Shown here in pieces: positions 8,324 to 15,481 of a DNA stretch of 53,806 nucleotides (position 1 is its first letter; each line of letters starts with the position of its first letter). The position numbers and the translations under genes are program-made. The notes beneath the pieces are model-generated. The model searched no databases. It was not told where the DNA came from and was given only the letters and a program-made list of their open reading frames with translations. The DNA comes from an uncultured Flavobacteriales bacterium (lineage in GTDB: Bacteria; Bacteroidota; Bacteroidia; Flavobacteriales_G; Salibacteraceae). The stretch is from NCBI GenBank assembly GCA_913020435.1, contig CAJVZZ010000018.1:1-53806 (forward strand). Direction: 5' to 3'.

Positions 8324-10321
8324 GTGAATTTCAAAAAAGGCCTACTCCTTTCCTGTTGCACTTTTTGGATAGCATTAAGCTTTGCTCAATCTCCTATTCA
8401 GTGGGCTAAATATGGGAATATTGCTTTTGAAGAAGGGGATCTTTATGCCGCAATTGACTATTTTGGAAAAGCGTACAGAGCAGACACCACACAACTCCAG
8501 AACCTAATGAAACTGGGCGATTCGTATCGTTTAAACAACAATTACGTAATGGCTGAAAAATCTTATCAAGAAATTTACTCTAGGCCAACATCAGCGCTCT
8601 CTAGAGCAAATTATGGAATGAGTGCTTATTGGCTAGCTCGCATGCAACAGTCGCAAGGTAAATATGACACTGCAGGTCAAAATTTTGAACGATACGCAAA
8701 TTACGAAGCAAACCCAGGCTCCTTCTTCTGGAAAGATGCCAAGCAGCAAATCAAGTCTTGCGAATGGGCACAGAATAATATCAACGACTCTACAGACGTA
8801 TCCTTCAACAATAGCAACTTTGCTAGTAATTACACCGATTTTGGAGGTACATTAATCAACGACACCACTTTGCTTTACTCTTCTTTACGTTTTCTAAAGA
8901 AGGACAGTACTCTTAAGCTTGCGAAGTCGGAACGCACGAAAAAAGTTCAGACTATTGGCGCTAGACAACAAGATTCCAACTGGACGCGTGAGCCAAGCTG
9001 GGACACGCTGTTTCCAGAAACGGATATGCACATTGGAAACGCCAGTTATTTTGCGGATAGCAATTGGCTGCTCTACTCCGAATGTCCAGATTATAGCAAT
9101 TGTAAAATCAAATACCGTAAGTTTAAAGATGGAATATGGAGCGAAGCCATTGAGTTACCTCCTACTGTGAATCTTGAAGGCTTTTCAGCTACACAACCCG
9201 TTATGGCCATTATAAAAGGAAAGCCCACTTTATTCTTCGTTTCAAATAGACCACAAGGTCGAGGTAAATTGGATATCTGGTACTCTACCTTCGAAAAGCG
9301 TTTAAACGACTTTAAATACCCAAGAAACATGGGCAGAAAATTGAATTCTGCAGGAAATGAGGTCACTCCATTCTACTCAGCAGATAGCAACCAACTCTAC
9401 TTCAGCTCTGACTGGTGGGAAGGTTATGGTGGCTACGATGTTTTTAAAGTTGATGTAAACAGTCTTAGATCAACCAGTAAAGCGCAAAACACTTCGCAAC
9501 CAATCAACACTCCTGCAAACGATTTGTACTTCTGGGAATCGCCAAAACAAACCATTTTCGTAAGTTCCAATAGGCACGGAGGAACCAAGATGGATGGTCA
9601 AACTTGCTGCAATGACATATACTTTGCTGGAATTTCACCACCAGCCGAACCAATTCCAGCTATTGACACGATTATTCCACCAACCCCTTTAGACACCATC
9701 AAAGACACTGTTCCTTTAATTGTTACAATTCCAGAATTGAACAATTATTTGCCCGTTTTATACTTCGAAAATGACCAACCAAACCCAGGCAGCTTTAACG
9801 CTACAACCAAAGAAAATTACGCTGACCTACTGAATCAGTTTACAGAAAATAAAAATACTTACTTAACTGAATTTATATCAGTTGCAGAATCCAACGAAAG
9901 CGATAGTTTAAAAGAATTAATCAATAATGTATTCAACAAAAAAGTCAAAACCGGGCTCACTGATTTGAATCGTTTTATCGATTTAATGTTACCCGAACTT
10001 AAGGCAGGCAAAAAGATAAAAATCACGATTAAAGGTTACGCGTCTCCCCTTGCCGGACCGACCTACAACTTGAAACTTTCCCAACGAAGAATTTCTTCCA
10101 TAATTAATTACCTCAATACTTATCAAGAAGGTGTTTTAAAGCCGTTTTTAAGCGACACAACAACTTCTGGAAGAATTATTATTGAACAGGCTTCTTTTGG
10201 GGAATCTGAGGCCTCAAAAGCTGTGAGCGATAATCGCAGGAACAAAGCCTTATCAGTTTATAGTCCTGCTGCGATATTGGAACGAAGAATTGAGGTGATT
10301 AAGGTCGTTGAGGAAGAGTAG
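8324..10321 (+). CDS. PorE-like lipid-free TPR/propeller/OmpA protein
   Basis: 665 residues from GTG 8324, one base after the PorP/SprF stop. The open frame extends upstream to 8237, but GTG 8324 places a signal peptide (KKGLLLSCCTFWIALSFAQS) at the start. Residues about 22-130 are TPR-like (WAKYGNIAFEEGDLYAAIDY, LMKLGDSYRLNNNYVMAEKS). Residues about 170-440 hold PD40-type blades (LLYSECPDY, TLFFVSNRPQGRGKLDIWY, QLYFSSDWWEGYGGYDVFKV). The C-terminal 170 residues are OmpA-like (ITIKGYASPLAG, YNLKLSQRRISSIINYL), which bind peptidoglycan. This is close to the PorE/SprE-type architecture that anchors T9SS to the wall, but the carboxypeptidase-regulatory domain of PorE is not evident. It probably completes a cargo-anchor complex with the two upstream genes. 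Confidence 0.85.
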   Translation: MNFKKGLLLSCCTFWIALSFAQSPIQWAKYGNIAFEEGDLYAAIDYFGKAYRADTTQLQNLMKLGDSYRLNNNYVMAEKSYQEIYSRPTSALSRANYGMSAYWLARMQQSQGKYDTAGQNFERYANYEANPGSFFWKDAKQQIKSCEWAQNNINDSTDVSFNNSNFASNYTDFGGTLINDTTLLYSSLRFLKKDSTLKLAKSERTKKVQTIGARQQDSNWTREPSWDTLFPETDMHIGNASYFADSNWLLYSECPDYSNCKIKYRKFKDGIWSEAIELPPTVNLEGFSATQPVMAIIKGKPTLFFVSNRPQGRGKLDIWYSTFEKRLNDFKYPRNMGRKLNSAGNEVTPFYSADSNQLYFSSDWWEGYGGYDVFKVDVNSLRSTSKAQNTSQPINTPANDLYFWESPKQTIFVSSNRHGGTKMDGQTCCNDIYFAGISPPAEPIPAIDTIIPPTPLDTIKDTVPLIVTIPELNNYLPVLYFENDQPNPGSFNATTKENYADLLNQFTENKNTYLTEFISVAESNESDSLKELINNVFNKKVKTGLTDLNRFIDLMLPELKAGKKIKITIKGYASPLAGPTYNLKLSQRRISSIINYLNTYQEGVLKPFLSDTTTSGRIIIEQASFGESEASKAVSDNRRNKALSVYSPAAILERRIEVIKVVEEE

Positions 10322-10364
10322 CTTAATAGTTTTAAATAATAGTATTGAAACGTGATTGGAGCTT

Positions 10365-10385
10365 GGCGCAGTTTGAAACTACGCC
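10365..10385. repeat. Palindrome, REP-like
   Basis: GGCGCAGTTT and AAACTACGCC form a near-perfect inverted repeat just downstream of the T9SS operon. It lies at the left edge of the RAYT island and resembles short palindromes scattered in Bacteroidota genomes. It lacks a T-tract, so it is not a good intrinsic terminator. Confidence 0.45.
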
Positions 10386-10477
10386 TTCAATTATTCGAAT
10401 AAACTATAAAATGAACCTTCTTAAGAAAAAAGCACAGCTTAGGCAGGTTGGGGCTAGTTGATTGTTTTGGTTAGACA

Positions 10478-10492
10478 CGGATTGCAAATCCG
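10478..10492. repeat. Palindrome CGGATT-GCA-AATCCG
   Basis: A perfect 6-bp stem with a 3-base loop, followed by the small inverted pair CGCTAGCG. It sits in the same non-coding stretch as the palindrome at 10365 and the long hairpin at 10549, and is probably another REP-type sequence. Confidence 0.4.
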
Positions 10493-10548
10493 CGCTAGCG
10501 GGGGCCTTTGCTCATGGAACTAAGATAGGTTTTGTGCTAGTATTTACA

Positions 10549-10614
10549 GTTGCCATAAAGCTTTTCTATAGTCTTTGCAAAAAGCAAAGACTAGAAAACT
10601 ATCATATGACAACT
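10549..10614. repeat. Long imperfect inverted repeat (66 bp)
   Basis: The core is GTCTTTGC (10571-10578), loop AAAAA, GCAAAGAC (10584-10591). It extends outward through TTTTCTATA with TAGAAAA, and through AGTTGCCATA (10549) with TATGACAACT (10605), so each arm is close to 28 bases. No T-tract follows the stem. It could be a MITE, an RNA-level structure or a dead repeat. Confidence 0.6.
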
Positions 10615-10761
10615 TGAGTAACTACTTTTTAATCAACATATGGCAAGGTGTTGGGGATAGTAATCAGAGAAATGTATGTTATTTTTTTTCAATGATTTAC
10701 GACTAAATCAATCGAATCCCCTTTGTTCTAGAAAACCAATAATATTGGTAATTCACCCAAC

Positions 10762-10785
10762 TGCCGCGCAATTGCATCGCGTGGT
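10762..10785. repeat. REP element 1 of the RAYT island
   Basis: CTGCCGCGCAATTGCATCGC followed by GTGGT. CCGCG pairs with CGCGTGG around a central CAATTG. It differs by one base from REP 2 at 10875, and like REP 2 directly follows (on the minus strand) a RAYT 3' end. Confidence 0.75.
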
Positions 10786-10790
10786 TACTA

Positions 10791-10867
10791 CTAAACCACC
10801 TCGACATTTTTCAATAATAACTTCCTCCAGCATATTTTTTCGCACGACTGTAAAGGTAATCTTCTGC
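10791..10867 (-). pseudogene. Truncated copy of the RAYT 3' end (copy A)
   Basis: On the minus strand this reads AEDYLYSRAKKYAGG then YY and a stop, matching AEDYLYSSAKDYAGEKG at the C-terminus of the intact transposase at 10904-11455. Only the last 25 codons are present, joined at one side to REP 1 and at the other to REP 2. The unit 'RAYT tail plus REP' therefore occurs twice in tandem. Confidence 0.75.
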
Positions 10868-10874
10868 CCCATTG

Positions 10875-10899
10875 CTGCCGCGCGATTGCATCGCGTGGT
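10875..10899. repeat. REP element 2 of the RAYT island
   Basis: CTGCCGCGCGATTGCATCGC followed by GTGGT, beginning 4 bases after the stop codon of the RAYT gene in its direction of transcription. Members of the RAYT family act on REP hairpins of this kind that carry a short guide tetranucleotide near the stem. Confidence 0.78.
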
Positions 10900-10903
10900 A
10901 AAA

Positions 10904-11455
10904 CTATACCACCAGAACATTATCCAATAAACCTTTTTCACCAGCATAATCCTTTGCACTGCTGTAAAGGTAGTCCTCTGCATTAAAAACCAACCCTGCC
11001 TTGACTGGATTCTGATGTATGTAGTTTATTTTTTCGTCGATTACATGATTTGACCACAATTCGATTGGTTTATTGTCATGTCTCCAGAATTGATAATTCT
11101 TGACATTTGAAGTATTATCGGCAGCTTTAGAAAACTGTTCCAAAAGCCATTCTCGCCTACTTTCTTTAGAACTTTCTTTTATTTCTTTGATTATCGCTTT
11201 ACTGGTAAAGCGTTTAAAGTCTCCTAGGATCTTTTCTGGCTTTTCCTCAGAAGCTACCCTAAATACCAAATGAACATGATTACTCATAACACACCAAGAA
11301 AAAATCTCCATGCCTTTTTCCTTTTGACAATAAGACAAACTATCTAATAGCAGATTCTTGTATTCAAGTCGAGTAAAAACATCAATCCATTCAACTACTG
11401 CAAAACTTACAAAGTAGATTCCCTCTGGATTATGAAATTTGTAATTACGACTCAT
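10904..11455 (-). CDS. REP-associated tyrosine transposase (RAYT, Y1_Tnp/IS200-like)
   Basis: 183 residues from ATG 11455; the frame is open to a TTG at 11464. The HUH motif is visible as SNHVHLVF at about residues 66-73, with the preceding strand GMEIFSWCVM. The C-terminal YIHQNPVKAGLV carries the tyrosine of the nicking site. Family members nick single-stranded REP hairpins and are thought to disperse them, without carrying their own classical IS ends. The gene is intact and surrounded by palindromes and truncated copies of its own 3' end (10791-10867 and 11627-11716). A perfect TATTTTTG promoter box lies 6 bp before the ATG, so it may be transcribed as a nearly leaderless mRNA. Activity is plausible but not shown. 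Confidence 0.88.
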   Translation of the reverse strand: MSRNYKFHNPEGIYFVSFAVVEWIDVFTRLEYKNLLLDSLSYCQKEKGMEIFSWCVMSNHVHLVFRVASEEKPEKILGDFKRFTSKAIIKEIKESSKESRREWLLEQFSKAADNTSNVKNYQFWRHDNKPIELWSNHVIDEKINYIHQNPVKAGLVFNAEDYLYSSAKDYAGEKGLLDNVLVV

Positions 11456-11461
11456 TGGTTT

Positions 11462-11469
11462 CAAAAATA
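11462..11469 (-). promoter_or_regulatory. -7 box TATTTTTG for the RAYT gene
   Basis: A perfect match to the Bacteroidota TANNTTTG element on the minus strand, ending 6 bases before ATG 11455. A start site at the usual distance would leave almost no leader. No clear -33 TTTG is seen. Confidence 0.5.
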
Positions 11470-11506
11470 AACTGAAGAGTTTCAGCTAATGCTGATAAAA
11501 CCCTAA

Positions 11507-11560
11507 GCTGCCGCGCGATTAGCTTCGCTGAGCTCGCAAGCTCGATTGTATAGCAATCGG
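11507..11560. repeat. REP-like compound palindrome 3
   Basis: It starts with GCTGCCGCGCGATT as in REPs 1 and 2. It then diverges into the palindrome GAGCTCGCAAGCTC and the hairpin CGATTG-TATAG-CAATCG. It lies on the 5' side of the RAYT gene, so the transposase is bracketed by REPs. Just before it is CAGCTAATGCTGATAAAACC, a motif repeated at 11618-11641 and 11718-11741. Confidence 0.6.
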
Positions 11561-11626
11561 TCAGAAATGCTTTGATATTTTTACTTTAAATATAATCACT
11601 AAAATTAAACTTAATTCAGCTGCTGA

Positions 11627-11716
11627 TCAGCTGATAAAACCACGCGAGCTGGGGTAATCTTCTACGTTAAAAACCCAAGCAAACTTTACAGAATTATGAT
11701 ATATGTAATTAATTTT
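11627..11716 (-). pseudogene. RAYT remnant (copy C)
   Basis: On the minus strand this reads KINYIYHNSVKFAWVFNVED then YPSSRGFIS and a stop. It aligns with KINYIHQNPVKAGLVFNAEDYLYSSAKDYAG of the intact RAYT, and the catalytic-helix tyrosine is retained. Only about 29 codons survive. It is more diverged than copy A, so at least one earlier RAYT occupied this island. Confidence 0.75.
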
Positions 11717-11741
11717 TAGCTGCTGCTCAGCTAATAAAACG

Positions 11742-11764
11742 TCACGTCGCAATCGTGCGGGAGC
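11742..11764. repeat. REP-like fragment, inverted
   Basis: GTCACGTCGCAATCGTGCGG resembles the reverse of the GCGCGATTGCATCGCGTGG palindrome. It follows a third copy of the AGCT-rich motif ending TAAAAC. It marks the right edge of the RAYT island. Confidence 0.45.
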
Positions 11765-11850
11765 TCAAAATTACTGCAAAAAGAAAAAAAAATTCTAAAC
11801 TAAAACTCAAGAATGATTGAATCAAAATAACAACGAAACCGTAATTCTTG

Positions 11851-11858
11851 TACTTTCG
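11851..11858 (+). promoter_or_regulatory. -7 box TACTTTCG (one mismatch)
   Basis: One mismatch to TANNTTTG, ending 7 bases before ATG 11866 of the hydrolase gene. Transcription would start at or next to the start codon. Confidence 0.4.
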
Positions 11859-11865
11859 AATTATA

Positions 11866-12666
11866 ATGCAAGTCGCAATTCCCGTAGTCGTTTTAATAGT
11901 AGTGGTTTTAATAGCCTTGGGCATGCTACTATTCTTGTATTTACGTCAAGAGAAAATGATTTTTTTAGCAGAGAAACTTCCTAGAAATCATGTCTTTAAT
12001 TTCCCTGGTGATGTAGAAGAACGTTTTATGAAATTAGAATCCGGCGAAACTGTTCATGCACTGCAGTTCAGAGTAAAAGAACCAAAAGGAATTGTGTTTT
12101 ACTTTCATGGTAACGCAGGGTCGCTTGCAAGCTGGGGACAATGGGCTAGTGTTTTTCAAGAACACAATTGGGATGTGTTGATGTACGATTATCGAGGTTA
12201 TGGAAAGTCAACGGGATGGATTCACAATGAAACACAACTCCATGTGGAAGCGGAAGAAGTCTACAACAAGATTATTCCAGAATACCACGAAAAGCGTGTA
12301 GTGCTTTATGGACGAAGTCTTGGGACAGGCATTGCGGCTAAATTAGCTACTCTGCACCAACCAGAATCGCTGGTGTTGTGCACCCCCTATTTCAATTTTG
12401 ACGATGTGGTTAAATACACCTACCCGCTAGTTCCTGTATCGGTATTACTGAAGTATAAATTCAGAACCAATGAATACCTAAAGCAACTCAATTGCCCCAT
12501 TTACCTATTACATGGAACGGAGGATGAATTAGTACCTTACGAATCCAGCGTTAAGTTGAATAAATTGGGCGATAACATTGAACTGACCACCATTGCAGGT
12601 GCAACACATTCTGACCTTATTGACTACCCTGAATTCCGAGAAAAAATAGAAAAGATACTGGTATAA
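11866..12666 (+). CDS. Membrane-anchored alpha/beta hydrolase (ABHD13/BEM46-like)
   Basis: 266 residues from ATG 11866; a TTG at 11848 is also in frame but lies before the likely promoter box. Residues 1-27 form one transmembrane helix. The hydrolase fold follows: oxyanion region FYFHGNAGSLASW, then MYDYRGYGKSTG, the nucleophile elbow YGRSLGTG (Ser), the acid in HGTEDELVP (Asp) and the histidine in AGATHSDL. This order and the FHGNAGS motif fit the ABHD13/BEM46-like subgroup of the S33 clan. Substrates of the bacterial members are mostly unknown; esters or thioesters at the membrane are likely. It stands alone, next to the RAYT island, with no operon partner. Confidence 0.85.
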   Translation: MQVAIPVVVLIVVVLIALGMLLFLYLRQEKMIFLAEKLPRNHVFNFPGDVEERFMKLESGETVHALQFRVKEPKGIVFYFHGNAGSLASWGQWASVFQEHNWDVLMYDYRGYGKSTGWIHNETQLHVEAEEVYNKIIPEYHEKRVVLYGRSLGTGIAAKLATLHQPESLVLCTPYFNFDDVVKYTYPLVPVSVLLKYKFRTNEYLKQLNCPIYLLHGTEDELVPYESSVKLNKLGDNIELTTIAGATHSDLIDYPEFREKIEKILV

Positions 12667-13110
12667 CCCAAAGAGTTATTTAAGAAAAGCGGTATTAAAA
12701 GCTAGTGATCCGTTGAACTTTTAAAGTAGCTATCTAAAAATTAAAAATCTCATTAATTATACTTAAAGCGACAATTTATACCAATACATAATTGAATTTT
12801 TCTGTATATTAATTATTTTGATATATCTTCACTTTACATGCTTTAGGGAATCGAAACTATTCTATTCTTAGCGTTTTCATTACTTCCAAACTGTCTGTTT
12901 ACACTAACAGATTTAAAACTTAAGTTCCTTATATAATTCTGCTGTGGTTGTACTAAAAACGGAAACAATCCAATAAGACTTGGCCAAATAAAACAACTAC
13001 AAATTCAGTTCAAGACCTCTGCAATAAATAATCATGGTTAAAGGTTGTTGATTACGCAATTATTCTTCTTTCAAAGTGATAAATGTAACCTTGAATTCTT
13101 AAAGGTTCAC
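12667..13110. other. Non-coding stretch
   Basis: AT-rich, with stops in all frames and no convincing hairpin or RNA gene. The only signal found is the promoter box at its right end. Confidence 0.5.
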
Positions 13111-13118
13111 TACTTTTG
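13111..13118 (+). promoter_or_regulatory. -7 box TACTTTTG for the MerT-like gene
   Basis: A perfect TANNTTTG match ending 10 bases before ATG 13129. A TTG at 13091 lies 17 bases upstream and may serve as the -33 element. Confidence 0.55.
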
Positions 13119-13128
13119 TACTACACTT

Positions 13129-13482
13129 ATGGATTCGAGCAGATTAAAAACAATTATTGGTGCTAGCTTTATTGCTATGTTAATGCATTCCTTTTGCTGC
13201 GTATTACCTCTTGTTGTGGTTTTAGGGGGATTATCTGGAGCGGCTTCTACTCTATCTTGGATAGAACCTGCCGAGCCTTATTTAATTGGCTTTTCAATTT
13301 TAGCTTTAGGCTTTTCTTTTTATCAAGTGTATAAACCCAAACCAGAAATAGATTGTGAATGTGAAACACACAGTCATAAAAACAAACGCACTTCAAAAGT
13401 ATTTTTATGGAGTACAACGGTTTTTACTATCGCCATGTATTCACTGCATCATTTTACTGATGTATTTGGTCATACTCACTGA
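13129..13482 (+). CDS. MerT-like heavy-metal transport membrane protein
   Basis: 117 residues from ATG 13129; the longer open frame from 13045 crosses the promoter box and is rejected. Helix 1 carries a vicinal cysteine pair (MHSFCCVLPLVVVLGG, Cys 23-24). Helix 2 follows EPAEPYLIGFSILALGFSFY, as in MerT, whose EPYRP-LIGFT segment occupies the same place. The cytoplasmic stretch DCECETHSHK gives two more cysteines and two histidines, and a third helix ends at a His-containing tail (HHFTDVFGHTH). MerT moves Hg(II) from periplasmic MerP to the cytoplasm. No MerP, MerA or MerR is nearby, so another metal, or a partner elsewhere in the genome, is possible. It overlaps the TonB-like gene tail to tail by 7 bp. 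Confidence 0.7.
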   Translation: MDSSRLKTIIGASFIAMLMHSFCCVLPLVVVLGGLSGAASTLSWIEPAEPYLIGFSILALGFSFYQVYKPKPEIDCECETHSHKNKRTSKVFLWSTTVFTIAMYSLHHFTDVFGHTH

Positions 13483-14240
13483 CCAACAAAATTGTAAGAA
13501 ATTGTTCCATCTTGCTTGGTTTCCGAAGCTAGATCTTCGTTAAAAGTAGAAGTCAAAGCAGCATTCTTAGCGGCTTCTTGAAGACACTTATCTTTTGTAT
13601 TGGTTTGTACTGAATTAACACTTGCTGATAGTACTTCTCCAAAACGATTGACAGAAATATTTACTACGACCGTGCCTCCACCCTGACAAACATATACCGG
13701 ATTATTGATGCCTATAATACCCTCTATCCTATTCTTTAGATAATAGGTAATGTTGGTCACATCATTGTGTTTGTTGCCTAAGTCAGATTTGCCCTTTACT
13801 CCAGTTGAAGTTTTCTTTTTACTTTTCTTTTTATCAGAAATTTCTCCCTCCAAGCTTCCAGCTCCTTTTCGACCTAAATCAGTAGTGCTTTCACTCCGAG
13901 CCATATCAGATACTTGTTTGGCAATCTCTTGCTCAATTTTGGCCTTCTGAGCCTTACTCAGTTCATTAGTAGCTTCATTAATTGCTTGATTGGTTTTTGC
14001 TACCGAATATTTTTTAGCATCCAACCCCTTTTCTTCGAAATTCTCTGGAATTCTAACCTTTTCAATTTCACGTAATTTAGATAGTGGTTTAATTTCCTGT
14101 AAACTCATATTGATGTAAGACCAATCTTTATTCTTGTCAAAATCAATTTGCGTAAAAGCAAAAAACAACACAGTGACCAAATGAATGGCCGCTGTTGTAA
14201 TTATTGCCCAATGTGATGATTTAGATATTTGCACAACCAA
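13476..14240 (-). CDS. TonB-like energy transducer
   Basis: 254 residues. The start is TTG 14240 or GTG 14234; no ATG precedes the membrane segment. One N-terminal helix (residues about 11-29, AIITTAAIHLVTVLFFAF) is followed by a charged coiled region of about 140 residues rich in K, E and Q. The C-terminal 90 residues resemble the TonB/TolA C-terminal fold: GGGTVVVNISVNRFGEVLSA, then KCLQEAAKNAALTSTF and a final strand GTISYNFVGQ. The two cysteines (VYVCQGGG and DKCLQEA) are typical of the Bacteroidota version. TonB-type proteins couple the proton motive force, through ExbBD, to outer membrane receptors. No exbB/exbD is adjacent. It shares an intergenic region with the terminator of the YceI gene. 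Confidence 0.75.
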   Translation of the reverse strand: MVVQISKSSHWAIITTAAIHLVTVLFFAFTQIDFDKNKDWSYINMSLQEIKPLSKLREIEKVRIPENFEEKGLDAKKYSVAKTNQAINEATNELSKAQKAKIEQEIAKQVSDMARSESTTDLGRKGAGSLEGEISDKKKSKKKTSTGVKGKSDLGNKHNDVTNITYYLKNRIEGIIGINNPVYVCQGGGTVVVNISVNRFGEVLSASVNSVQTNTKDKCLQEAAKNAALTSTFNEDLASETKQDGTISYNFVGQ

Positions 14241-14250
14241 TAGTATGAAA

Positions 14251-14290
14251 TAAAAAAAGCCTTAATCCCAAGAGTTTGAGATTAAGGCTT
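14251..14290 (-). terminator. Intrinsic terminator of the YceI gene
   Basis: AAGCCTTAATC (14257-14267) and GATTAAGGCTT (14280-14290) form an 11-bp perfect stem with a 12-base loop. On the minus strand it is followed by a run of T. Confidence 0.9.
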
Positions 14291-14314
14291 CCAAATATTG
14301 TTAACGAGAATCGT

Positions 14315-14941
14315 TTACATTGCTGGCATCAAAGAAATAGTCAACTCGATATCATCACTAAGAACCATATCTTTCATAGTAGCCGCATAAGCAACTTCAT
14401 AATTCTGACGATTGAAAGTCAATACACCAGTAGCTGCTCCTGTAGCTTCATCAAATACTACATTACTAACTGTTTCTGCGTTTGTTTTTCCTCTTACTGT
14501 AAGATTTCCCATAACTGTTCCTGCTTTCATATCAGAACCAGTAATTTCGAAAGATGCTGTTGGATTATTCGCAACATCAAAGAAATCAGCAGTTGCTAAA
14601 TGACCCACTAATTTCTCTACAGTATTATCTTCGCTATAATTGCTGTCTGTTGGAGTAATTGAACCCATATCAATAACAAACTTGCCACCAACAAGATCCT
14701 TTCCTTTCCAATCTAAATTTCCTTCTTTTACTACAACTGTTCCCGAATGCGAATACATTCCAGCCATAGTTCCTTTCCACTCTACTGAGCTAGCAGCTGC
14801 ATCAACCGTAAATGACTTCATCTCAACTTCATCAGTATCTGTTGCTGGAGCTGCTGCTTCAGTTTTCTTTTCGCCACCGCCACATGATGTCATTGCAAAT
14901 GTGAATGCTGCAGTTGCAGCTAATAATGTAATTTTTTTCAT
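14315..14941 (-). CDS. YceI-family lipoprotein
   Basis: 208 residues from ATG 14941. The lipobox is FAMTSCGGG with Cys about residue 20, followed by an acidic linker. From about residue 42 the YceI fold is clear: SFTVDAAASSVEWKGTMAGM, HSGTVVVKEGNLDW, FVIDMGSITPTD, HLATADFFDVANNPTASFEI, GNLTVRGKT, and a final FNRQNYEVAYAATMKDMVLS. YceI proteins are beta-barrels of lipocalin type that bind amphiphilic or polyisoprenoid molecules. The lipoprotein form in Bacteroidota is periplasmic or outer-membrane attached; the ligand is unknown. It is monocistronic, ending at a strong terminator. Confidence 0.9.
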   Translation of the reverse strand: MKKITLLAATAAFTFAMTSCGGGEKKTEAAAPATDTDEVEMKSFTVDAAASSVEWKGTMAGMYSHSGTVVVKEGNLDWKGKDLVGGKFVIDMGSITPTDSNYSEDNTVEKLVGHLATADFFDVANNPTASFEITGSDMKAGTVMGNLTVRGKTNAETVSNVVFDEATGAATGVLTFNRQNYEVAYAATMKDMVLSDDIELTISLMPAM

Positions 14942-15073
14942 CTCTTTATAATTTTGTTATTTGACTTATTGAGCGACGAATGTATAATTATAAAAGCAAT
15001 AATCAATGTATGTACATCTATATTTTACGACTTTTTTAATACTAAGCTTTTATAACAACCATTTACAGCATTT

Positions 15074-15356
15074 TTATATCAATTCGTATAAGCCTTCCAA
15101 CGCTTTTCTAGCTTTATTATAGTGTTGAGCAGAAACTTCAGGTGACAGATAACCCAATGCTCATAGTTCAAATGGCTCCAATATTTTTTGTTTCATTTCT
15201 AATATCTCAGAATATTGTCCTGGCTCAAACCCTTCTATTGGAGTAGCATCTATACGCAATGCAGCCGCAGCGATAACTGCAATCCAAATGATGCAGGTGT
15301 TAACTGAATTGCTTCTTTTATAGTTGCTTATATCTTGCTGGAATATTTGGGTGGAA
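15074..15356 (-). pseudogene. Nitroreductase remnant with internal deletion
   Basis: On the minus strand KYSSKI, stop, ATIKEAIQLTPASFGLQ matches the N-terminal part of NfsB-like nitroreductases. It jumps straight to VIAAAALRIDATPIEGFEPG, then EILEMKQKILEPFEL, stop, ALGYLSPEVSAQHYNKARKA and a natural end at 15074. The GIDATP-EGF and ALGY signatures are diagnostic of the FMN-dependent family. The middle of about 100 residues, with part of the FMN site, is deleted, and there are two in-frame stops. No function is left. Confidence 0.8.
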
Positions 15357-15418
15357 GACTTGCAGTTCGAACATAAGAGTTAACAGTTCTTTATGATCAA
15401 TTCGAGGGTTATAATAAC

Positions 15419-15456
15419 AAAAATCGGCCTTTTCAGATTACGAAAAGGCCGATTTT
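15419..15456. terminator. Bidirectional terminator of the Kelch gene
   Basis: AAAATCGGCCTTTTC (15420-15434) and GAAAAGGCCGATTTT (15442-15456) form a 15-bp perfect stem with a 7-base loop and A/T tails on both sides. It lies 25 bp after the Kelch stop codon. Confidence 0.92.
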
Positions 15457-15481
15457 AACAAATGACAAACCAAATAGAAAT

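Noticed and set aside
10322-10760. RNA gene between the T9SS operon and the REPs
   Set aside because: Only palindromes are seen; there is no tRNA-like cloverleaf, TΨC-loop sequence or terminator.
10753-10983. 76-codon minus-strand frame over the REPs
   Set aside because: It is an out-of-frame reading of the RAYT tail and its duplicate; the internal repeat in the peptide reflects the DNA duplication.
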